NCBI GenBank assembly: GCA_964461335.1
Contig: CAYWTY010000057.1
Span: forward strand, 1 to 11,717
Direction: 5' to 3'
DNA length: 11,717 bases
Origin: JAKJBL01 sp964461335
Lineage (GTDB): Bacteria > Bacillota > Clostridia > Christensenellales > CAG-138
The translations under genes and the position numbers were made by a program. Each line of letters starts with the position of its first letter. Positions within the stretch are counted from its first letter, which is position 1. Below are positions 1 to 6,047 of the stretch, piece by piece. A model generated the notes under the pieces. The model had not been told where the DNA came from. It did not search any database and worked only from the letters and a program-made list of their open reading frames with translations.

Positions 1-2
1 CC

Positions 3-22
3 CATGACAGCTTTCCTTGCAC
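3..22 (-). promoter_or_regulatory. Possible RBS and start codon of a divergent gene cut by the window edge
   Basis: On the minus strand an ATG occupies positions 5-3. It is preceded by an AAGGA-type Shine-Dalgarno sequence about eight bases upstream. Only the initiator codon lies inside the window, so the product cannot be named. The spacing is good for translation initiation, but a single codon is weak evidence. If real, this gene is divergent from metK and shares its upstream region. Confidence 0.3.
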
Positions 23-83
23 AGATGTGTAACCTATGTTTGACGCCGCTACAATTGCGCTTTCAATAGCATAGGGCGGCTTG

Positions 84-113
84 TTGACATATATAGCTAT
101 CGCATGGTAGAAT
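84..113 (+). promoter_or_regulatory. Sigma-A-like promoter of metK
   Basis: A perfect TTGACA -35 box (84-89) is followed after 18 bases by TAGAAT (108-113), a one-mismatch -10 box. The predicted start near position 120 lies just upstream of the S-box aptamer, which is where the promoter of a SAM-riboswitch-controlled gene should be. Visual call only. Confidence 0.75.
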
Positions 114-136
114 CTTATAACTTGTAAAACTGCATA

Positions 137-237
137 GCCTTATCAAGAGCGGTTGAGGGACTGGCCCTATGAAACCCGGCAACCTGCGCAAAAAGCGCAA
201 GGTGCCAAATCCTGCGGCAATAGCCGGTAGATGAGTA
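137..237 (+). promoter_or_regulatory. SAM-I (S-box) riboswitch aptamer controlling metK
   Basis: The sequence carries the classic S-box blocks. CTTATC (139-144) starts P1 and can pair with GATGAG (230-235). The conserved GAGGGACTGGCCC run follows, then the ATGAAACCCGGCAACC core that forms the kink-turn and pseudoknot region, then a GTGCCAAATCC block. In this family, S-adenosylmethionine binding stabilises P1 and lets the downstream terminator form, so metK is turned off when SAM is plentiful. The position between promoter and SAM synthetase gene fits exactly. Confidence 0.97.
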
Positions 238-241
238 GTAC

Positions 242-273
242 AAAACGCCTCGTCATGACCGGGGCGTTTTTTT
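242..273 (+). terminator. Riboswitch expression-platform terminator
   Basis: AAAACGCC (242-249) pairs with GGCGTTTT (263-270), and the hairpin is followed by further T residues. It lies directly behind the SAM aptamer and before metK, so it should be the conditional terminator that forms in the SAM-bound state. Confidence 0.9.
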
Positions 274-317
274 GTGCGTTTACATGGTAGGGCGTTTGCA
301 AAGCAAAGGAGAATATT

Positions 318-1499
318 ATGCAAAGGCGATTCTTTACCTCAGAATCTGTTACAGAAGGGCACCCTGATAAGGTCTGCGACCAAATTTCAGATGCTGTGCT
401 TGACAGAATGCTTAGTGATGACCCATTTTCGCGTGTTGCCTGCGAATGCGCGTGTACAACTGGCATGGTGCTTGTAATGGGCGAAGTAACAACAAGCTGC
501 TATGTTGATATACCCGGGCTTGTGCGCGATGTTGTTTCCGAAATAGGCTATAATAGCTCAGAAAGCGGCTTTGATGCAGCAACATGCGCTGTGCTTGTTG
601 CGCTTGACGGGCAATCCCCTGATATTGCGCAGGGGGTGAATACCTCACTTGAAGCAAGGTGTTCTGGCATTACGGATGAACTCGAAGCTGGCGCAGGCGA
701 CCAGGGTATGATGTTCGGCTTTGCGTGCGATGAAACCCCTGAGCGCATGCCAATGCCCATTTACCTTGCACATAAGCTTACATTAGGGCTTAGCAAAGCA
801 AGAAGAAGCTGCAGCCTGCCCTTTTTGCGGCCAGACGGCAAATCGCAGGTTACAGTTGAATATGAGGGTACAAAGCCTGTGCGTGTTGATACAATCGTAA
901 TTGCAGCTCAGCATGCGCCAGACGTTACAAACGAGGAGCTCGAAAAAGGCATACTTGAGCATGTTATTATGCCAGCAATTCCAAAGGCGCTTATAGACTG
1001 CAACACGCGCATTTTGGTAAACCCGACAGGCCGCTTTGTAATAGGCGGGCCGCATGGAGATTCTGGGCTTACAGGCCGTAAAATCATTGTAGATACATAC
1101 GGCGGGTACGCACGCCATGGTGGAGGCGCATTTTCAGGCAAAGACCCAACAAAGGTTGATAGAAGCGCGTCATATGCAGCGCGGTATGTAGCTAAGAACA
1201 TTGTTGCTGCAGGGCTAGCCTCACGCTGCGAAATACAGCTTGCCTATGCAATAGGCGTAGCAAGGCCTGTTTCTGTGCTTGTTGATACTCAGGGCACAGG
1301 CACAGTGAGCGATGTGCAGCTTACAAGAGCTGTTAAAGATGTATTCGACCTGCGGCCTGAAGCAATAATCCGCATGCTTGGGCTTAGAAGCCCCATTTAT
1401 CGCAAAACAGCAGCCTTCGGCCACTTCGGCAACCCTGCTTTCCCTTGGGAAAAGGAGGATAAGGCAGCAAGCCTTAGAGAAGCGCTCTTTAAGCTTTAA
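318..1499 (+). CDS. metK: S-adenosylmethionine synthetase (methionine adenosyltransferase)
   Basis: This cytosolic enzyme makes S-adenosylmethionine from methionine and ATP, releasing phosphate and diphosphate. The 393-residue protein has the usual family length. The ATP-site GHPDK motif is at residues 14-18, the GAGDQG signature near residues 125-130, a GDSGLTGRKIIVDTYGG block follows, and the glycine-rich GGGAFSGKDPTKVDRS signature lies near 267-282. All the hallmark stretches look intact. The start is well supported by an AAAGGAG ribosome site at 305-311, six bases before ATG. Regulation is by the upstream SAM-I riboswitch, which gives product feedback. It appears monocistronic: the next gene is convergent. 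A hairpin just after the stop has its T-rich tail on the opposite strand, so metK may lack a strong terminator of its own. Confidence 0.98.
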   Translation: MQRRFFTSESVTEGHPDKVCDQISDAVLDRMLSDDPFSRVACECACTTGMVLVMGEVTTSCYVDIPGLVRDVVSEIGYNSSESGFDAATCAVLVALDGQSPDIAQGVNTSLEARCSGITDELEAGAGDQGMMFGFACDETPERMPMPIYLAHKLTLGLSKARRSCSLPFLRPDGKSQVTVEYEGTKPVRVDTIVIAAQHAPDVTNEELEKGILEHVIMPAIPKALIDCNTRILVNPTGRFVIGGPHGDSGLTGRKIIVDTYGGYARHGGGAFSGKDPTKVDRSASYAARYVAKNIVAAGLASRCEIQLAYAIGVARPVSVLVDTQGTGTVSDVQLTRAVKDVFDLRPEAIIRMLGLRSPIYRKTAAFGHFGNPAFPWEKEDKAASLREALFKL

Positions 1500-1504
1500 G
1501 CAAA

Positions 1505-1533
1505 ACAAAAAAAGGCCGCTCGAAAGGGCGGCC
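1505..1533 (-). terminator. Intrinsic terminator of the minus-strand block
   Basis: GGCCGCTC (1514-1521) and GAGCGGCC-like GGGCGGCC (1526-1533) form an eight-pair GC-rich stem with one G-U pair around a GAAA loop. On the minus strand the stem is followed by seven T residues and then GTTTTG, a textbook rho-independent terminator for the QueG-like gene. On the + strand the downstream side (GTGTTAAAAC) is poor in T, so it would act only weakly for the convergent metK transcript. Confidence 0.88.
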
Positions 1534-1670
1534 GTGTTAAAACATAAAGGGGTATATGAACTCTCGTTTGCACCTTTACTATATCAAGTCCCCAAACGTA
1601 TTTCATCACAAAAGTATTACAATTTCATCAAACATTTCTAAGGAAAGTTTGAACATAAGCTAATTTCAAC

Positions 1671-2600
1671 CTAAGTGTTTTGTAATATGTCTGCTGCCCA
1701 CTTTGCTGCTGCACTTATTGATTGCACTTCATTATGGCAAAGCATTTCAACTTCACTCAAAAGGTCATGCCTGTTTGTACGGCCACAAAGCGCTGCTGAC
1801 TGCGCCATAAGGCGCGCCCTTGAGCACATGTTATTACCAACATAGTAAGCTGCTACTTTAAGCTCCCCGCGTAAAAGCTTTTTAAGCTCAAACGCCTCGA
1901 GCTCTTCTGCTTTAGGCTCACGCGGCTTTATAAAAGCATTGCGCGGGCAAACTGCCTGGCAAAGTTCACAGCCCAAGAACCCGCTAAGCCGTGCCATGAC
2001 CCACTCTGGCATTGGCGCGTTTTCCATATGCGCACGTATGCAGCGTGAAGGGTCAAGCCCCATAACTCTATCTATTGCCTTCGCAGGGCAGGTGTTTGCG
2101 CAAAGCGTGCACTCGCCGCAGTTTGGCGGCTTTTGGGGCAGGTTATGCTGGGGCTTGCATGCGTTTGTAGCAATTGTAAAAAGCGCTGTGCGCGTGCCGA
2201 AGTTTTCGATATCAAGCATGGAGTTTTTGCAAAGGGTGCCAAGCCCTGCCTGCTCAACAAGCGCTGCAAGCGGCACTTCAATGCGTTTTGCCATATAGCC
2301 TAGCGCATTAAGCTCGTTTGTAAGTGCATTCGCTTTATGATATGCGGAATTTGAGGCAAAATAATAGGCGGGCAGCAGCGTGCCTTGTGTAAAAGGCCTG
2401 TATTGTGCTACAAGCAGCAAAAGTGCGCTTGCAAAGGGGTACTCAGCTTCAGGCGCGCTGCATAGGTGACCCTTGGGTATGCCAAGCCCGCAAAGCGCCT
2501 GCCATGTTTGCTCAAGGTTTAAAACCTCAAGGCTGTATGCAGCCGAAAACCCATATCTACTTGCAAGGCCTGTTATTTCTTCATTTGTTAAGTGCTGCAT
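1671..2600 (-). CDS. QueG-like double [4Fe-4S] cluster protein (COG1600 relative)
   Basis: The 309-residue protein resembles epoxyqueuosine reductase, the cobalamin and iron-sulfur enzyme for the last step of tRNA queuosine synthesis. It has two ferredoxin-type cluster motifs: CGECTLCANTCP, and a later CELCQAVCPRNAF. Between them is an RCI block like the one in QueG. An AGLGTLCKNS stretch matches the conserved AGLG-xxGKN region. The C-terminal tail looks like a short HEAT-type helical segment. Full QueG proteins are usually longer (roughly 350-390 residues). The QueG stretch expected to read DYH, with its proposed catalytic aspartate, reads AYH here, so true QueG activity is doubtful and no gene symbol is given. 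The start has a GGGGA-like ribosome site four to five bases upstream. No other queuosine genes are visible. It lies immediately downstream of the rnpB terminator, so its own promoter is unclear. Confidence 0.8.
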   Translation of the reverse strand: MQHLTNEEITGLASRYGFSAAYSLEVLNLEQTWQALCGLGIPKGHLCSAPEAEYPFASALLLLVAQYRPFTQGTLLPAYYFASNSAYHKANALTNELNALGYMAKRIEVPLAALVEQAGLGTLCKNSMLDIENFGTRTALFTIATNACKPQHNLPQKPPNCGECTLCANTCPAKAIDRVMGLDPSRCIRAHMENAPMPEWVMARLSGFLGCELCQAVCPRNAFIKPREPKAEELEAFELKKLLRGELKVAAYYVGNNMCSRARLMAQSAALCGRTNRHDLLSEVEMLCHNEVQSISAAAKWAADILQNT

Positions 2601-2626
2601 TTTTCCCCATTAAGTTTGTAATAAAC

Positions 2627-2666
2627 GAAAAGCCCGCTGAAAACCAAAAGGGTTTTAAGCTGAGCT
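2627..2666 (-). terminator. Intrinsic terminator after rnpB
   Basis: Read on the minus strand, AGCTC-A-GCT pairs with AGC-GGGCT, and inside it AAAACC pairs with GGTTTT around a CTTTT loop. The stem ends in TTTTCG. It follows the 3' end of rnpB by about 20 bases and precedes the QueG-like start codon by under 30 bases. The tail is short, so partial read-through into the next gene is possible. Confidence 0.75.
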
Positions 2667-2685
2667 CTTCTGTTGCAAAAAGGTT

Positions 2686-3022
2686 GCGAGCAAGCCATAA
2701 GCCGAGTTCTGTCAAAGGGTGACCATCTATCTAGGCCTGCAGTTGCCTGAAGGCTCAAGCGATTCCGGGGAGCATGGCGGGCAGCCATTTTTGCTCCCAT
2801 TCCAATCTTGCACCGAGTGGGGTTTACAGAGCGGTCAAGTCGCCATGCCGCTGGTGAGCTCTTACCTCGCCTTTCCACCCTTACCCTGAAAAAGCAGGGC
2901 GGTATATTTCTGTTGCACTTTCCTTGGAGTCGCCTCCACCGGGTATTACCCGGCACTTTGCCCTGTGGTGCTCGGACTTTCCTCATCCGCAAGAAGCGGA
3001 CGCAGTCACCAGTCTTACTCGC
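2686..3022 (-). ncRNA. rnpB: RNase P RNA, type A (M1-like)
   Basis: This is the catalytic RNA that removes the 5' leader from precursor tRNAs. On the minus strand I recognise GAGGAAAGTCCGAGC (plus coordinates 2970-2984), ACAGAAATATACCGCC (2898-2913), a GGTAAGAGC block, the TGTAAACCCCACTCGG-like stretch, TAGATAGATGGTCACC (2718-2733) and the 3' ACAGAACTCGGCTTA (2698-2712). The two ends pair as P1: GCGAGTAAGAC at the 5' end with GGCTTGCTCGC at the 3' end, with one A-G mismatch and one G-U pair. That pairing sets the limits given, about 337 nucleotides. The ACAGAAATATACCGCC pattern indicates type A. The 5' end lies three bases after the preceding gene's stop, so its promoter must lie within that gene or it is processed from a longer transcript. 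Confidence 0.97.
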
Positions 3023-3024
3023 AG

Positions 3025-3747
3025 TTATTTTTCACTTGCAAATAGTATTCTGCCGCAATTATCGCATTCTACTATTCCATCGCCTGCCAAAACACGTTTT
3101 ACCATAATTACAGGCAGCGACATATTGCACCCGCTGCATTGGTTGTTATCAACTTTTGCAACAGGTATGTTATGGTTGCGCTTTACGCGCTTATAGCGCT
3201 CCAAGAGCGCTGCGTCAACAGCCTTCGCTTTTTCATTTACAAGCGCTTGGGCTTCTTCAAGGCCTGCCTTGCTTTTTCCAAGCTCTTCTTCGCACTCGGT
3301 TTTAAGCGCGTCATACTCCTTCTTAGCCTTTGTGGCATTTGAGCGTGTATTTTTATACTCTGCAAGCGCATGTTCAAGCCATTTTATTAGCTCGTCAATT
3401 GTGCGCCTCATGTTAAAAAGTTCACCGAGCAGCCTTTCGTGGCTCTCCCTGCACTCTGTCATTTCTTCAGCAGTGCATTCTTCGTCAGCTTGCATATGCT
3501 CAAACTCAGAGCGCTCAAGTTCAACGCGGCCTAAAAGCGATTCTGTTTCATCGTTGAGCTTTAAAAGCGCCTGCTGTTTTTGCTCAATTTCTTTTTGGGT
3601 TCGCTTAATAGCGTTTTGCTGCTCAGTTAAATAGCTGTGCAGCTTATTAAATTTTATTCGCGCAGGCGTACTCGAGACTTCTCTCTCAAGCGCCTCTTTT
3701 TCAAGCTCTGCAGCCTGGTACTCCCATAGCGCGGCCAGGTTGGGCAT
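3025..3747 (-). CDS. Coiled-coil protein with C-terminal C4 zinc ribbon (COG1579 type)
   Basis: The 240-residue protein is mostly a long, highly charged coiled coil, rich in Glu, Lys, Leu and Ala from about residue 10 to 190. It ends in a zinc-ribbon: CSGCNMSLP followed by CDNCGRIL about 20 residues later, giving two CxxC knuckles. This architecture matches the COG1579/DUF164-type family, whose precise role is not established; nucleic-acid or protein binding is usually assumed. The start is secure, with an AAGGAGG ribosome site about eight bases before ATG. It follows nif3 by about 30 bases and is almost certainly in the same operon. Its stop lies only a few bases before rnpB. The gene order trmK, nif3, zinc-ribbon protein and rnpB suggests a link with RNA metabolism, but that is inference. 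Confidence 0.85.
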   Translation of the reverse strand: MPNLAALWEYQAAELEKEALEREVSSTPARIKFNKLHSYLTEQQNAIKRTQKEIEQKQQALLKLNDETESLLGRVELERSEFEHMQADEECTAEEMTECRESHERLLGELFNMRRTIDELIKWLEHALAEYKNTRSNATKAKKEYDALKTECEEELGKSKAGLEEAQALVNEKAKAVDAALLERYKRVKRNHNIPVAKVDNNQCSGCNMSLPVIMVKRVLAGDGIVECDNCGRILFASEK

Positions 3748-3778
3748 TCTACCTACCTCCTTATAAAGCTACGCTGTA

Positions 3779-4576
3779 TCAGGGCGCAACTAAAGGCGCA
3801 ACCTCATCTTCTGATAAAAGCAGCTCCACCTTACATTGTACCTCTTTGAGCTTCGCCTGTAAACCTGCAATCCAAGCTTCAAGCACAGGGCGCTCTGTTT
3901 CATAATGCCCTGCCTCTATAACACTCAACCCGAGCAAATTCGCGGCAATTGCTTTATTGTGCTTAATTTCACCTGTAACAAGCGCATCAGCCCCGCAAGC
4001 ATGTGCAGTTTCTACAAAGTCTCCGCCGCTTCCGCCTACAACTGCTATACGGGAAACAAGCTGTTCCATATTACCGCCAACTCGAACGCTCGCACAAAGG
4101 CGGCTGTTTGTCAAGTGCGCAAAATCGCGAAGCTGCATTGGCGAACTAAGCTCACCTATGCGGGGAAGCCCAATTGCCTCATTTTCCGCACCTTCAATTT
4201 TAAGCTGCCGTACATTTATAAGCCCGAGCTTTGCTGCAAGCGTATCATTAACCCCGCCTTTTGCAGCATCAAGGTTTGTGTGGCTGCTATAAAGGCCTAT
4301 GCCATTTCTAACGAGCAAACAGGCAGAGGCAGTTTCAGGCGTGCTGTAGCTTAAGCTCCTTACAGGGGTTAGAAAGAGCGGGTGGTGCGTAAGCACAAGC
4401 TGGCAGCACCGCGCTTTAGCTTCGTTCACTACATCCTTTGTGCAGTCAAGTGCAACAAGCACACGCGTAATTTCGTGTTCTTCAGGCTCAACCAAAAGCC
4501 CTATATTATCCCACATTTGAGCAAGTGCAGGCTGAGCATAGCTTTCAAACAGGGAGACTAACTCTTTTAATTGCAT
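3779..4576 (-). CDS. Nif3-family dinuclear metal-centre protein (YqfO/YbgI type)
   Basis: Nif3 proteins form hexameric rings with a two-metal site in each subunit. They are widespread, and their biochemical role is unsettled; GTP cyclohydrolase-like or hydrolase functions have been proposed. Visible features are WDNIGLL near residue 22, the metal-binding HHP at 64-66, SSHTNLD with His99 and Asp103, and AGHYETE with His224 and Glu228, so all expected ligands are present. At 265 residues it is the short form, lacking the roughly 100-residue insert of Bacillus YqfO. I chose ATG at 4576 because AAAGGA sits eight bases upstream. An in-frame ATG at 4585 would add three residues but has no spaced ribosome site. 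Either way the start overlaps the 3' end of trmK, which indicates translational coupling. Confidence 0.93.
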   Translation of the reverse strand: MQLKELVSLFESYAQPALAQMWDNIGLLVEPEEHEITRVLVALDCTKDVVNEAKARCCQLVLTHHPLFLTPVRSLSYSTPETASACLLVRNGIGLYSSHTNLDAAKGGVNDTLAAKLGLINVRQLKIEGAENEAIGLPRIGELSSPMQLRDFAHLTNSRLCASVRVGGNMEQLVSRIAVVGGSGGDFVETAHACGADALVTGEIKHNKAIAANLLGLSVIEAGHYETERPVLEAWIAGLQAKLKEVQCKVELLLSEDEVAPLVAP

Positions 4577-5319
4577 AAGCCACATCCTTTTTTGTTTTGG
4601 TTAGTTGGGTTTGCGCCTGCACTTAGTGCAAGCACCTGCTTCAAGCTTTCAAGCTTTGCTTTTAGGTATGGTGCGCCCGAAGAGCCTTGTGCAGTCTTTA
4701 ATCGTTTTTCAAGCCCTTTTTGCATACGCGCAGCAAGTAAAGCAAACTTCGAGTCAAAAAGCGCTGCATGCCCGAGCATAAAAAACCCATCCGGCCAGCC
4801 TTCTGGAAGGCTGTCTTGCCCGGGTTCAACAGAAAACACTTGGTATAGCCTAGAAGCATCCTCAACAATTAGGTCAGAAGCTACCTTGTAAGAATTATTA
4901 TAAAGGAAGCGCCTAAGTTCTTCAGCTTTTGTCATAGGCTGCAAAACGGCACGCTTAGCAGCCATTAGTTTCGGGTCAGCCGCACTTAGGATTTTTATTA
5001 TAAGCTCCCCGCCAATGCCGCAAATTGCAATTGCATCTGCTTCATAGGGCATTAAAGGCAGAAGCCCGCTGCCTATTCTAAAGTCAAGCGCAGAACATAG
5101 AGCGCTCGCTTTTGCTAACTCAACTGCTCTTTTAAGTGAGGCTTCGCTAATATCGGTTGCTATAACACGCGCACAAGCGCCTCTTTGGAGCAGGCTAACG
5201 CTTAAAAGCCCATGGTCTGCGCCTATATCTGCAACTGTATTTACAAAGCCAATAAGCTTTGCAGCTGCCTCAAGCCGCGGGCTTAGCTTAATATGCTTAT
5301 GCACAATTTCAGAGCCCAT
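4567..5319 (-). CDS. trmK: tRNA (adenine(22)-N(1))-methyltransferase
   Basis: TrmK transfers a methyl group from S-adenosylmethionine to N1 of adenine 22 in certain tRNAs. The 250-residue protein has a Rossmann SAM-binding core. Motif I is VADIGADHGLLS (residues 29-40) and an acidic residue follows in ATDISE (Asp56). The family-typical CGIGGELI is near 100-107 and LQPMT near 126-130. The C-terminal part is Lys/Leu-rich and helical, as in the Bacillus protein, which is a coiled-coil extension. The ATG has only a weak ribosome site, so the exact start is less sure; a GTG five codons in is an alternative. The stop overlaps the nif3 start region, and the trmK-nif3 pair is conserved in many Firmicutes. 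Confidence 0.95.
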   Translation of the reverse strand: MGSEIVHKHIKLSPRLEAAAKLIGFVNTVADIGADHGLLSVSLLQRGACARVIATDISEASLKRAVELAKASALCSALDFRIGSGLLPLMPYEADAIAICGIGGELIIKILSAADPKLMAAKRAVLQPMTKAEELRRFLYNNSYKVASDLIVEDASRLYQVFSVEPGQDSLPEGWPDGFFMLGHAALFDSKFALLAARMQKGLEKRLKTAQGSSGAPYLKAKLESLKQVLALSAGANPTNQNKKGCGLCN

Positions 5320-5356
5320 AATTTATTGCCAGAGGCACGCGAATGCAAGCAAAAGT

Positions 5357-5806
5357 TTATGCCTTCTCACACGCGCTGTGCCAAATAATATCCTTAGGTT
5401 GGATGCAAACTGTAACTAACCCATCGCTTGTTTCCGCCTGCTCTAAAAAGCCGAATGCCTCATAATAGGGTACAAACGCGCGTTTTACAGTTGTAGAAAG
5501 CGTTTGTACGCCCATTTGCTGCGCTTTGTAAAGAATAAGGCGTGTGCAAAGGTCGCCAAGATGCTGACCCCTGTGCGGCTTTAAAACCCCGATAAAGCCA
5601 AAACAAAGGCCCCCTTCATCAGGGTAGAGCCGCGCTGAGGCAACAGTCTCATTGTCGAGCTTTATAATAAGATGTGCGCACAGCTCATCGTGAGCATCAA
5701 ATACCTCTCTCTTTAGAAGCCCAAGCTCATCAACAAAAACATGTTCGCGTACCGAAAGTGCTTTTTCTGCATTAACGCCGCCTAAAATCCATTCGGATGT
5801 AACCAT
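5357..5806 (-). CDS. GNAT-family N-acetyltransferase
   Basis: The 149-residue protein has the layout of an acetyl-CoA-dependent Gcn5-related acetyltransferase: an N-terminal VREHVFVDELGL helix, central strands (ASARLYPDEGG, FGFIGVL), the acetyl-CoA loop PHRGQHLGD, and a late AFVPYYEAFGF segment typical of the fold. The loop reads RGQHLG where the common form is RGxGLG, so a His replaces a Gly. The substrate cannot be inferred. I chose ATG at 5806 because a GGGGA ribosome site lies about seven bases upstream. An in-frame ATG at 5827 has no such site. The gene is probably the first of the operon leading into trmK about 40 bases later, driven by the minus-strand promoter at 5855-5883. Confidence 0.87.
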   Translation of the reverse strand: MVTSEWILGGVNAEKALSVREHVFVDELGLLKREVFDAHDELCAHLIIKLDNETVASARLYPDEGGLCFGFIGVLKPHRGQHLGDLCTRLILYKAQQMGVQTLSTTVKRAFVPYYEAFGFLEQAETSDGLVTVCIQPKDIIWHSACEKA

Positions 5807-5829
5807 AAGTATTCCCCATTCCTGCATGG

Positions 5830-5859
5830 TTGCGTATTCTTTGCCTGCTATGATATAAT
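5830..5859 (+). promoter_or_regulatory. Extended -10 promoter of ssnA-ygfK
   Basis: A perfect TATAAT (5854-5859) is preceded by TG one base upstream (5851-5852), an extended -10 element. A moderate -35 box TTGCGT (5830-5835) lies 18 bases upstream. The predicted start near 5866 leaves a leader of about 180 nucleotides before ssnA. Confidence 0.75.
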
Positions 5860-5864
5860 ATCAT
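5850..5864. repeat. 15-bp palindrome spanning both divergent -10 boxes
   Basis: ATGATATAATATCAT is a perfect inverted repeat around a central A at 5857. It contains the + strand -10 box and most of the minus strand -10 box. It may simply follow from two overlapping AT-rich -10 elements, or it may be an operator. The sequence alone cannot decide. Confidence 0.6.
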
Positions 5865-5883
5865 TGAAAACAAGACTATACAA
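5855..5883 (-). promoter_or_regulatory. Promoter of the GNAT-trmK-nif3-zinc-ribbon operon
   Basis: On the minus strand, TTGTAT (5883-5878) is followed after exactly 17 bases by TATTAT (5860-5855). This is a good sigma-A-type promoter about 50 bases upstream of the chosen GNAT start. Its -10 box overlaps the -10 box of the divergent ssnA promoter. Confidence 0.65.
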
Positions 5884-6002
5884 TCTAAAGACTGATAGCT
5901 GCAAGGAAGTGCTAAGCGCACGGGCTGTAACTATCACTCAGGCGGCCAATCGGGTTTGCAGTGAGTGTACTCCAATTGAAAAATTGGGGGCGCTCATTTT
6001 TT
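5866..6002 (+). promoter_or_regulatory. Riboswitch-like leader RNA upstream of ssnA, class not recognised
   Basis: Between promoter and ssnA lies a structured leader without an ATG. GATAG (5894-5898) pairs with CTATC (5931-5935). Within this is a GTGC/GCAC hairpin (5909-5912 with 5918-5921). CACTCA (5935-5940) can pair with TGAGTG (5962-5967), and that same TGAGTG is the base of the terminator 5' arm. The two pairings exclude each other, which suggests that folding of the upstream part prevents termination (an ON-type switch). I do not recognise the sequence as purine, SAM, TPP, FMN, glycine, lysine, cobalamin, c-di-GMP, T-box or guanidine-I. Protein-mediated antitermination is an alternative. 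Confidence 0.65.
5962..6002 (+). terminator. Conditional intrinsic terminator in the ssnA leader
   Basis: TGAGTG (5962-5967) pairs with CGCTCA (5991-5996), then CTCCAATT (5970-5977) pairs with AATTGGGG (5982-5989) around a GAAA loop. Six T residues follow directly (5997-6002). It stands about 45 bases before the ssnA start codon, so it must be bypassed for the operon to be expressed. Confidence 0.9.
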
Positions 6003-6047
6003 CATCAGGGCAATACTAATAATATAAAATGCAAGGGGGCGTGAACT

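Noticed and set aside
63..466. Minus-strand open frames over the metK leader and 5' end
   Set aside because: They run antisense through the SAM riboswitch and metK, have no ribosome sites and resemble no protein family.
1378..1641. Plus-strand open frame running past the metK stop
   Set aside because: It is a shifted frame of the metK 3' end extended through the terminator, with no ribosome site or recognisable product.
1534..1670. Possible small RNA or tRNA between metK and the QueG-like gene
   Set aside because: I looked for a cloverleaf, T-loop GTTCGA-type motif and CCA end and found none. The stretch is AT-rich without a clear fold.
2588..2992. A minus-strand open frame of about 134 codons across 2588-2992
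   Set aside because: It lies almost entirely over the conserved helices of rnpB. The protein-like reading is a by-product of the structured RNA gene.
5866..6040. Translated leader peptide controlling the ssnA terminator
   Set aside because: There is no ATG with a ribosome site in the leader before the terminator, so classic peptide attenuation is unlikely.
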